This document shows, one piece after another, positions 13,305-24,331 of a stretch of DNA of 64,000 nt (positions are counted from its first letter, which is position 1; each line of letters opens with the position of its first letter). The stretch spans positions 620,001 through 684,000 of the forward strand of contig JAKLMB010000005.1 of NCBI GenBank assembly GCA_022813625.1, in the 5' to 3' direction. The DNA comes from Aaosphaeria pasadenensis. Lineage: Eukaryota; Ascomycota; Dothideomycetes; Pleosporales. The notes beneath the pieces were generated by a model. The model made no database searches and was not told the origin of the DNA. It saw only the letters and a list, made by a program, of their open reading frames with translations. The position numbers were made by a program, and so were the translations under genes.

Positions 13305-16300
13305 ACCATACTCTACGCGTATAATAATCTCCTAATGAGTAAAGACGACGAGTGACGATGGCTCAGCGCTCTTTGCAATACGGGCGATTGACTTCTTTTC
13401 GATTTTATATTTTACCTTACCACCCATTCTTTCATCGAACCGCTAGGACCATTCATGGACATATGCTGGGACGCTTTCAAAACGGGGGTTTGTCTGAACA
13501 TCACTTGATCAATAAGAGCATCTTAATCAGGTTGGCATGAACACGATCAAGCACATTAGCCAACAGTATTACAAGTAATCGCTTCAAGCATACCAACGGG
13601 CCTGCCTCCTTTCTAAGGGGGCTGGGTACCATTACCTTCATCATACTATCTCTCCCTCAAGTCTTCTGCGTAAAACTCGTGCTTATCCACAACCTAGCTG
13701 AAGAAACTAACGTACTAGCAATCTCACAATCAGCCCGCACAATCCACACACGCCCTCTACCGCGCACGGAAATTCTCTCACTCTGTCCAATGCCTCCCTC
13801 TGGCCAAAAAAGCCCATGGTTTCCGATCAGTCCACTTTGCCTCAGTTTGTACTACCATCTAACCGGGCACCCGACCATCTGGCCGTCAGTGTAACCCCGC
13901 CACGGCCACAGAACTGTCTGAAACGTCAAAACTCCACCTCCCATTCTCCTAACCACCTGTCCTTGTCTACTGCCTCCCCATCAACCCCCATTTTCTCTCA
14001 TCAACCTTGCACAAAAAGTGACAAAACCCACCGCCTTGGGTCCTGGGTACCAGTCCCCATCCTTCAATGCTACGATCACCCCTACAAAACCGCACATCCA
14101 ACCCTTCACACCGGGTCTCTACTTCGCCAATCGTGAAAATCATCGTACATATGACCGAACAAGCGGACGAGATCACGCACCGTCATCACCCATCTCATCA
14201 GCCGAAGCGGTAATCGAACCCCCCTTCCCCAATAGCAAGCCCCGAGTCAAAAATCGTTGGGAACAGGACAGGAAACCCAGCCAGCGCTATACATGCAGTG
14301 CGACGTGCGGTTGTAGACAAGCGCTCCGGTCGATGTGGCTCCGTAAACGTTTTCCCTCTTGTCGCCATGATGCAAAGGCAGACAGACTCCCTCCTCCTGC
14401 TCTGCGTTGTCTCTCGTACGATCTTGGGCACTCAGGTCTTCTGCAGTGGCTGCGCTGCGCAATGGCGTGACTGGTTACACCGTGGCGTTTATCCCTCTCC
14501 CCAAGGGCGCCTGTACGGAGTACTTTAAACCTCTATATTCAATGATAGGGAAGCCCCCCGGGTGTCTACGGCGGCGTTTTGGAGAAGCGTGGTGCGATGT
14601 TGTGTGATGTGTGTTACACATTTGCACGCGCTGCCTGTGGAACATAGAGCTGGGAAAAGCGACTTATACAATCGGATGTTGAGGTCGCTCGCGTGGTGGC
14701 GGGCTTGAATCCACAATGCAACCAGAGGCTTGCCGCATAGTCGATCAGGCTGTTAGGTGGGTATGTAACGGTGACTTTGGCTTTGTGACAAGACGTGAAC
14801 TCAAAGGATTCTTGGTAGATGGAAGAAAGGAATTTCTGCGCTGTAGTGCGTGATGTCTTGAATTTCTTTTTGATGTTGTGAGGTGGAGAGGAAGGTATAC
14901 CTGCATTAGGAAAAAATTCATGAGCATTGTTGTACAGACAGACTACGGCTGAGAGAACCCATCGAAACAACACCTCCCCTCCCTACTTTTCAGACAATCT
15001 CTCTCGTGAAAGGAAAATAAAATCCTTCCCCGAATTGTATACAAAACGCATTTGACGTTGGCTAGTACCACCATCTCAACACTTCGCCTACATCCCGCCC
15101 TTCAAAACGCATAACATTCCCCTCCCAAAACAGATCCCTCGTGCGCGTGGCGAAGACAAGCACACCGGACCCGACAACCAGGTCCAAAGCATCGTGGGTC
15201 TGGTCTTCACGATGGTTGTTTAATGCATTGTATTGCCTACACCTACACGCATTGACGCCCCTCTCTATGACATTTACTCTCCAAGTCTCTGTGCCCTGTG
15301 TGTTGCGGTGTATAGGGAACTGCAGTGGAAGGAAAAGTCTAGTCGTGCCTTTGTTACAGGGGAGGGGGGTGGGTGTTCATGCGTTCCGACAGATTGGAAT
15401 CTGGAAGCATGGAAAGTTTCTTTTCCAGAAGACTTGCGAACCACCTTTGTCGTTTTCTTGTGAGAAAGATTGCTGCAAATGCGTGCGTCTGTAACTCGTA
15501 ACTACAATTCGAACATCCCCGAGAAAATCGAGGACGCGTAACTCTGCAGCGGACAGATTAAGGTAGCATTGTGATGGACAAGTGCCCCGTAGCTCTGCCT
15601 CCTCACCCTTGGTATTGGAACCCTTAGTTGGCTTTTGTTAAGGTCCACTTCTGTGCTGTGCTTGTTCGCAGTGGAGTTGGAGCAATTACATAAGGACATA
15701 CAGCGTAGGTTCCACTATTCATTTGACGTGTACCTGTAGAACCAACACTGCGGGAGACGATCCAATTCGTAGGTTTTAATGCTCGCGGGCATGTTGGGAG
15801 TTTCGGAAGGTCTCCCTTCCGATGCAATTCAATGTATGTATGTAAGACGAACACATTCCTTCCAACACGCATGCTGTGTTGTAAATTGTGAAATTGTACA
15901 TACATGCTCCTATGACTGTGATCTAGGTAAGACAATCCATACCTAGGTATGTTAATAGCAGAACCTGCAATATTAGTTCCCGGGATAGGGGAAAGGAAAT
16001 TGTGGGTATTAGGCGCAAGCGAGGCCCATTCGGCCCCCCATAACCCAAAACGCAAGGCTGAAGCTACCTGGCTGGATTCTCGTCATGTTGAGATCTAGAT
16101 CTTCCTGCTGTCTCTCGTTCTTTCAATTGAAAAACCTTCTTTCGGATGGAACAGGGAGAACGCTCTTTCGCGATGTTTCACGACGTCTCGTATGCCTGGC
16201 CGGATTGGGTGGAGGGAGCTAGGATTTAGTTCCTCGTCCAGGCAATATAGATTGTATCTTCGCGTTGCGAGTCTCTCGATTAGAAGAATCGATGAGGCCA

Positions 16301-18547
16301 TCGTGAGCGCTTTTGGTAAAGGGACGACGAGAATGGCAGGTTGCCGAGATCGTGATGACAGCCTCGATGATTCGAGCGTGCATATTATTTCTTGGTGGCT
16401 TGCATCCTCCATGAACCGTGACTCGATAGTCGACACTTTGCATTCTCCTCCCCCAATTTCGAAAGTCTATTTTGTCTCGAAATCGCACCAGCTGAAACCA
16501 ATCAAATGCTTCCGCTTGGTTAAATTGTACGGAAGTTAACCCCCAAATCGACCAATGGCATTGGCCACCCATGTTTCCTTTTCTGCTTCGTGTTCTCGAT
16601 CTCCAGCTCGCAGCTCGTAGCTCGTAGGGAGAGCCAGCACTGCGCTTCGTTGCTTCCGAAAACTATCGTGCCACCGCTCAACTTCGGCTTCGGCTTCCTA
16701 CCGATGGTTGAATATGGGACGTGAGGCGAGCTTGGATCATTGATCAATTTTGCCCCTTCCTTGCTCTGCTGAGACCAGGCCGGCAATTGCTGACCGGGCA
16801 ATAATTACGGAGTATTGAGGCAAGATATCTACGACATCAATATGGACGTACCAGCGCGATAACACAAGGCTGAAGAGGTAAGCTCCTCGCAATGGATTGC
16901 AGATAGAGGGATGCGTTGCTAGGGTTTGATACGGAAATTACATACGCCACTCCATCCTGAAAGGAACACGGCAGCGCGTGGTATCGGGAGGGAAGATCTC
17001 GGACGATAATGTCAGAACTCAGCAGTAGCTTTTGAGGGACCATGATGATATAATTCTCCCCAGCATAGCACTCATTCGGAATGGTTTCTTGTGACAGTGT
17101 AGTGTATGCAGAACATGCCTGGGTGACAGCTGTCAACGTCAATGGCGAATCTTTGCCTCCTCCGGATGCTGCATGTCGCGTGGTTTTCAATGCACACGTT
17201 TTCCCTCTCGTTTCTCTGCTCATTTCCCTAAAGACTGGTTTCTGGGTACGAAGAAGCACGCGCGCTGTAACACAAGCGCAATGAGAAAAGCTGGTACAGG
17301 AAGTGATCTGACAAGGGCTTCCGAACATCCCAGGTAGAAAATCCTATACCGGGACCCGTGTACACTTATCACCATTCCAAAACCCAGCTTTCGGGCGATG
17401 ATGTATATTAAAGTGTTCTGCACATGCAGCACAAAAGAATAACAAGCAAAATGTTCCCCATCTAGATTGTGGTGTCAAGTTAACAAGGGGCGGAGTGCCA
17501 ATAGATTGAACAGCAAGCCACTCTCAAACGTCGAACTTTCGATCTCTCATAGCCATACTTATCACCATCATCATTATTGACACCAACGCCGCCACAACTT
17601 CCCAACCGTCCCGCTTCCACTTTCTCCCATGTGCCAATTCCGTGCATCATCGTCACTGTGCCTCCTCCTCCACCATCTCCACCCCACACCCACGCCGTTC
17701 GCCGTCGCCCTCATACATGTACATCCACACATCATCCAACACGACACATCTAACAAAACAAGCAAAAACCGACAGACTTGTAATCGCATCCCCTGGCCTC
17801 CCTATCCACTTTCTTCTTCGAAAAAGCCATTCATAACGCCACATCTTCCATATTCGTCGTCCCGTCCTCCGAATTAGGCCATACCCCCGTGTTTTCTGCC
17901 AAATCCCCCCAGTCTGAACGAGACGCCAAAAATGGCCCTAATAGTTAGCATAACGGGGATGTTTCTCTCGCAAGTTATCTTCATTTCTGTGACGCATTTG
18001 GGATTGTGATGTGCTTTTCCAAGGGCGAAGGCGGGAGCTGGGAGTGTGTTGGACATGCATTCACTGCTTCCTTTCCACATCTTCTCTAAACGTGAGCTAG
18101 GGGGCCGCGATGCAAAGACCAGATGTGCATTATCATCATCAACATCCATCCTGCATTTTCCTATTCTGTCGTAATTACTTCAATCCCAAGTCCTCCCTTC
18201 CCGTTTCTCATCAATTTACCGTCGTTGCTTTTCCTCGCTAGGAGGCATATGTACCTAAAATCCCCCCATGCATACATTCATCCCCCCCTTGCTAGGACAT
18301 CAATTTGTGCTGATTACCAACACATGTCCTGTGATCACGTACAGTTCCCATCCACCGACTACACAGTACATTCCGACTGTTGAGAGGAGGGGGGGAAGAG
18401 ACTCAGCACACAAAACCAGCCACTAACCCCCAAGGACGATAGCTAGTGAGGGATTCTCGAAGGATGGGGCACCAACGCCGCAGCCATACCGCGTCGCTTG
18501 TGCGGGTAAAAACGTTTTCCTTGGTCCCTCCGAATCCTTCCTTTCGC

Positions 18548-18600
18548 GGAAGGAGGGAGGGCGAGGCGAGGTGCGGCGAGACGAGGCGAGGCGCGGAGAG
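18548..18600. repeat. GGCGAG-type purine-rich repeat
   Basis: The plus strand is an almost uninterrupted G/A run with repeated GGCGAG and GGAGGGAGG units. It is low-complexity sequence in a gene-poor region; no function is inferred. Confidence 0.6.
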
Positions 18601-19756
18601 CCCAAACGTCCGACTTGCTGTTTCTACCGTACACGATACTGGCGGGTTACTTGATCGGAGGTTTCCTGCTTGGCTTCGCTTGCATGTATAGTGTGGAGTG
18701 TGGAGTGACGTGAGGTGGTTGGGGAGAATTATACATACATACAATACTCCGTACATACATAACCAGTTATCCACAGCAAGCGTTGTCTGCACATGCATTT
18801 CCCCGTGCGACCATACATACTTTACATCAAAAAAGCGGTGGTCAGACGTAACCCGCTCAGCTGGCCTTTGGGGTTCGCCTGATATCCAGCGTCCGGGATC
18901 TTGTTTCCCTCGCGGTCTGGTCTGATGGGATGGGTATATTGATTCCCTGGGTCGAGGCCTCGATAGCGATATGCATGCGGTGGGGTTGTTTTTCCTGCAA
19001 GGCAAGCGGGGATCGTGGATAGGCGAACAGGTGTTTGGCTGGGGGGCCAAGGTTTGTGATGGTGACTGTGTGGGTGAGCGATGAGCTGTTCGGTTTGGGG
19101 TTTCGGCTGGGTTGGCAAGCTGAAGATGTCGGATTGGGTTGCTTGGAGATCAGTATAGGCTGATCAATGAGGTGTGGAGGTTGGTGGCTCTGCATGCGCG
19201 CGCATATGTGTGAATATGGACTTCGTTGAAGATTGTATCGAAGATTGAAACGGTAAGGGTGGGGTTTCCACGCCGAAAGATCGTGTGATTCACTCTGAGA
19301 AGGCTGGCTGATATTTGCCTTGGGTAATACTGTTCTTGAATAAATCTTCGTGATCACAATCTAGCCTTGGTCGTGTGAACTTGGTTGGCTTCCTTGCAAG
19401 AAGTGGTCGAGTGAATTAGACTGGGGCTCAGGTGTGCCAATTTCTGACTGACCTATGTTACCAGCGGAATTAAGAATCCTCGAAAAGGGTTGTAGCGTAG
19501 TCACATCCTTTGTTCGATGAGTAGAGAAGTACCATTTTATTTATGATATACTAGCTAATTATACTGATAACTACCACATTGTGTGGCGTAAGTTTGGTTC
19601 CAGAAGTCTCAGCGCGCGATGGTCTGAGTTGATGGGTATCCCGTGTGCCCCAACGCCTACCACAAACGCCATGTAAACCTGGAAGATTCCCGTTGAGCTT
19701 GGTGTAGAAACTTTGGAATGCTAGAAAGCGGGTGCTTTCATTGAGAACAAACCGTG

Positions 19757-19824
19757 TTGATCCATTTTCCAAGCCATAATAAACCCCTTGGAGAAGCCCA
19801 ATCCATTGATCCATTTTCCAAGCC
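19757..19824. repeat. 19-bp direct repeat pair
   Basis: TTGATCCATTTTCCAAGCC occurs at 19757-19775 and again, identically, at 19806-19824, 49 nt apart, just downstream of the SNF2 gene. It looks like a local duplication in the 3' flank. Confidence 0.85.
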
Positions 19825-19956
19825 GCAATGATCCAGAGAAAAACCCAATCCATGACACCAAGGGACAAGACATTATAAACAGATGTCAAAATGACTGTAT
19901 CTGACCGCTACGGAGCCATTCATCGTTTGCCAGCATTGTGAAGAATGCTTTGATAT

Positions 19957-22900
19957 TTAGTCAACGATGATGATTGGAGTCCCTTCTGAGTTCAAAGCAT
20001 CTGGGTCAGGCTTCAACTTTTTCTTGGAGACTCCACCCATATCAATCTCGTCGTCCCCCATCAACACTGGCCTTTTCTTGACGCCGGCGCTGTCTCGCGA
20101 AGATGTGGTCGGGTTTGGGGTGGAGACTGGAGATCCACCCAGGGCAGGTGTAGCAAAACTGGTGTCCGTCAATGCAGGAGGAGACGCTATGTCTTGATAG
20201 CCCATACTGGAACCGTATCCGGGTGACATGTAACCCTCCTGCTTAATCTTCTGATCATGACTCTGCTGAATCTCGTCATGCTCTTTCTTCAACTGGACCT
20301 GCTCTTCTCCCCGATCCTGCAACCACAGATCAAACTCTTGCTTGAAATCCTGCTCCGCAGTTGCAATCCAGCCCTTGCGATCCTCATCTCCGCCTTTACA
20401 ATACGCGCATTTGATGTAGAACCCGCCAGGCGGTGCGTCTTCACCAAGCATCTCGAATTCAGGAAGATTATCGCCAATAAGCTCCACGGCGTCCCAATCG
20501 ACGTGATCCTCGCAGAAGCCATATTCACACCAACGACAACGAAAGATCAGTCCGCCAGCATCGGCAGTCTTTTTGCCACACTCGCAACACTCATGCTGCG
20601 GACAATAGAAGCCAGCCAAAGCAGTGATGCGGGACTGGAACTCGTCGGTCAGGCAGGCGCGGTGGAAAGACCGTGGGCAACTTCTGCAACCCATTAAGTT
20701 GTCGCCATTATTACAAGCGAGGCAGAGATCCTCATGCTTAATCTCACGCTTCTTCTCGCGCTTCGGTTCTGCGAGCCTAGGATCTTTACCGGCCATGGTG
20801 GGAACAGCCTCCCAATCAGCGCAGTTGAGCGATTCCTTGGTAATCGCAAATCCATCAACCATGACAGTGGTGTTTTTGCCTATTCGGCGGTCCTCTCGTC
20901 CGATTGAATCAGGAAGAATATTGGAGGCATCAGTGTCCTTCTCCAACTTGCGCTGATATTTCTTGCCCTCGAAGACAGCGCACTCGACGCGTTCCATAAC
21001 CGACAACCATTTCTCTTCATCGATTTCGGAGGTTGGAGCAGACATATCGGATGGCAGGTCTCGGCACTTCTGCAACATCGTGTCCAGATCCCATGATAAC
21101 ATCTCGGTTGCATTGATCTCTGGGTGCGAAAGAGTACGGGCTCCACGACGGACCAATGACTTCAACTGCGATGTGTCCATCTGAGGCATATCGTCTTCCG
21201 CCTTCACTTGTCCATTAACGACTCCCTGTCGATGATCGCCATGGATGTTGCGCATCGACTCGGTAATCTTTGTTGACAGATATAGCTTCTTGCGAATACG
21301 TCCCATCATCTGTTCCTCAACAGTCCCTTGGGTGCAAAGCTTGTATATGGTAACCTTGTTCGTTTGCCCAATACGATGAGCTCTAGCCTCGGCCTGCAAT
21401 GTGATCTGTGGGTTCCAGTCCTCGTCCAGAAAGATAACGTCTTCTGCACAAGTAAGGTTGATTCCAAGGCCACCAGCCCGGGTTGACAGAAGCATGACTT
21501 TGTAATCGGATTTCTTATCATTGAACATCCGGATGTCAAGATTACGTCGAGCCCGCATAGTCGCACCGTCAAGCCGCACATACTTGAATTTCTGGCCATA
21601 GTCTCCGACGAGCTCGAGCAAGTCTTCGCAGAAGTCCAATGATGTAGTGAATCCTGAGAAGATGAGGACCTTTTTCCCCTGTTCGAAGATAGAATGTTTG
21701 AGCAATTTTTCGAGCAAAATGAATTTTCCGGAGGCTCGAATCAGGTGCTGGCCTGGGTAGTAAATTTCAGGCATGGCTCCAGGCAGCAAATACGGGTGGG
21801 AGCAACACTTGCGCAATTGCATGATCAGGTTCATGAGCTTCCGCCAGGCAGATTTGGACCCGCCCTTATTCTGTCGTTGCTCCTGCTCTATAGATTGCTT
21901 TATGATGGCGGCTGTGTCCCCCCACAAGTGTGTGTCCTGGCTACCAGCGATGCCGGCCTTGGTATCCTCAAGATTTTCTAGCTGGGTTGATAGCGCATCC
22001 TCTTGCTGTTCTTGCTTTATCGATGCAATTTCCTTGCTCTGGGAATCGCAGAAAACTTCATTGAGGATCGCATCATCAACGTGGGTTAGGAGCCTGGTGT
22101 ACCAGAACCTTTGCATCGGAGTCAAAGGCACGTAGAGGAGTACCTCTTCTTTCTCTGGAAGTCCGAGATTGACGCTTGGGCTGTCTTTCATACGTCGAAG
22201 CATAATCAGCTCCAACAGGCGGCGAGCATCATCCATGGTCTGTGTATTGATCTTGCCGCGTGTCAGATCGAATGACTCTTTGAACAGAGTTTCCGTGTTG
22301 CGTGTGAATACGTTGGGATACAGCCAACAAAGTAATGCCCACATTTCGACGAGGTTGTTCTGCAAAGGCGTACCAGTCAAAATCAAGCGAAACTCCGCGC
22401 TAATGCTCCTGAGAGCAGCCGCAATTTGTGTTCCACCGTTCTTGATTCTGTGGCCTTCATCAAGGACAACATATCTCCATGCCAACGAATGTTTAAACCA
22501 GGATTGGTCTGATTGGAAGGCCTCGTAAGTGGTTACGATAATCTTGTACCTCTCCGTCTCGGGTTCCCCACTAGGTGAATTTCGTGAACGGCGAATATTG
22601 TTGCCGTACGCGTCTTCCAAACCTTGTGCCATTCTCTTCAAACGGATGCGCTCATTAACACTTCCATGATACTTTAGGATCTTGAGGTCAGGAACCCAGT
22701 TGTTTGCCTCGTTTACCCACGAATCTAGGACGCTGAGAGGACAGATCACTAAGTAGGGGCGCACTTCTTCCGACTGAACCCCGTTCGCTTGGTCTCGCTC
22801 TTCCAAATATTGAAAGAGGGACAGTGTCTGCAAGGTCTTTCCTAGACCCATCTCGTCACCCAAAATTCCTGAAAATCCATTGTTGTGGAGATGAACGAGA

Positions 22901-23685
22901 AAGGATAATCCGGATAGCTGATAAGGCTTCAACGTTGCTCTCACTCTATCAGTTCTAAGTCAGTGCTTGCGGGAGGCTAAAAGTTGAAGTATGTCTTACC
23001 CATGGGGCTGTTCGGTGAGCTCTGTGTATTCTTCCATTGGTGATGTCTTTCCCTTGCTGATGAGCCTCGAGATATAATTGTCGGGCGGCAGAAGGGGCAA
23101 AAAGAATTGCTGATGAGCAACAAAGAAGTTATTTGCCTTGGCTTTCGTGCTCAATGCGATACCCTCGCGTAGTCGGCGTCGAGCAGTGTTCAGGTTGGTC
23201 CGAGGGCCAGCATTCCTTGTTGCGTCTTTGGTATCTTTATCGGTCTTGATCGTGTCCGAAGCCAGGATGTCGTCTTTCCTTTTGCGAGTACTTCTACGGG
23301 GCCCATCAAGGCGTTCCGTCTTTCGTGCTTCCATCTTGACACTCTCGCCCTCTTCCGCAACGCTTCCTTTGGACAGGCTGATCGCCTCACCCTGAGCGTT
23401 ACCGGATTGGTGTGCGCCAACGCTGATGTTACGGTGACGGCGATCGAACAACTCGTCTTCGGTAAACTCACTTTTGATACGCGGTGTGCTGGCCTGTGGG
23501 TGAGGTGACTGCTCTGCAACATGGCCAATTGCAGTAGAGTCGGAATTGTTGTTGCGACTTCCTGCCGATCCGGGAGAGCTGGTGGCCCCGAACGAAGCAA
23601 GTAGGCCTGAATACAGCTCTGTTCGCTTCCTTGGGGAGGGAGTAGAGGGCTCTTCGACCTTTACGGTGGGGCGAGAAGACCCCAT
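19957..23685 (-). CDS. SNF2-family chromatin-remodelling ATPase with C-terminal PHD region
   Basis: Two exons (23685-23000 and 22945-19957) with a 54-nt intron give 1224 residues. Residues 1-228 are a charged, low-complexity leader with Pro-directed Ser sites. The Snf2 ATPase starts near 231 with KPYQLSGLSF. Motif I is DEMGLGKT at about 259-266, motif II is DEGH at about 391, and LILTGTPLQNN follows. The helicase C-lobe contains VLIFSGFTT, LSTRAGGLGINL and ARAHRIGQ. A Cys/His-rich PHD-type region (CLACNNGDNLMGC, FHRAC, then a second CCECGKK/CRWCEYGFC set) lies at about 960-1040, followed by an acidic, Ser-rich nuclear tail with basic KKRP and KKKLKP patches. The core resembles the ISWI/LSH/CHD group but the subfamily cannot be fixed by eye. 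It is transcribed divergently from the Clr2 gene. Confidence 0.93.
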
Positions 23686-24331
23686 GTTTGTGCTAGTTCG
23701 GAAGAGAAGTAAAGTCTTGAGATCCTAAACAAACATATCAAGCAAGATATGTCATTCCGGGTGTGAGGAAGGGAGAAGGTTTGGTAGTATTGAGTTGGAG
23801 GTAAACGTGAGAGATATAAGCGAGGGCGAGCGATGGTGAATGTGAGAGTCCAGAAAGATGAGCAGGGGTCGTGAAAGTTGACAGGACGCGTGAAAGGGTG
23901 AAATGAACAAAGGTTGTAATGAGTGAATGAGTGAAGGTAACCAATGAGCAAGTGAAAACTTCAAAATAACTACAATAGGCACCAATAACGCCAAAAATTC
24001 GAGAAAATATTTTTCTTTTGAGAGTGATCCCGATCAAAGTGGGGTGGAGTAGGTGAATGTCCAAGTGAAGTTGGGAAGTGGGATCGCGACGCGAAGTCAC
24101 GTCTTTTCGTGGGGGAAATTTTCTACGAGTAGACTAGCGCCGTCGACTGTCAAGAGTCGGCGTCAGTCTTGCCCAAACCGCCGATGTTCATTCATTCCTA
24201 CAACATCTCAATGGTTACAACGTACAGGTAGTTCGAACCATCACCAGCCCTACTCTTGCGCATTTATCCTCCCAGTGGCCCTGCGAACCGAGGCGCTGTG
24301 GCTGCCTGCTCCGACCCAGCGTCCTGAAAGC
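23686..24331. promoter_or_regulatory. Shared divergent promoter of the SNF2 and Clr2 genes
   Basis: About 650 nt separate the SNF2 ATG from the preferred Clr2 ATG. The Clr2 reading frame stays open upstream to 24053, but that segment looks like leader sequence. No specific factor site was recognised; head-to-head arrangement suggests coordinated expression. Confidence 0.5.

Larger units (their letters stand above)
13305..19956. other. Long gene-poor region (about 6.7 kb)
   Basis: No supported gene was found. Open frames up to about 215 codons exist on the minus strand (18403-19050, 16837-17328), but they lack recognisable motifs and have overlapping frames on the other strand. Visible low-complexity features are pyrimidine-rich sequence around 13700-14230, a purine-rich GGCGAG-type repeat at 18548-18600 and a 19-bp direct repeat at 19757-19824. 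A single TCGG-N7-CCGA match occurs at 16690-16704. Confidence 0.45.

Noticed and set aside
16690..16704. TCGG-N7-CCGA match outside the cluster
   Set aside because: A single match in a gene-poor region, which is what chance predicts for this window size.
18403..19050. 215-codon minus-strand open frame
   Set aside because: Pro/Arg/Ser-rich without motifs, crossing a purine-rich repeat; a typical chance frame in GC-biased DNA.
24053..24331. Upstream extension of the Clr2 frame by 93 codons
   Set aside because: Composition is unlike the family, which begins naturally at the ATG at 24332; probably leader sequence.
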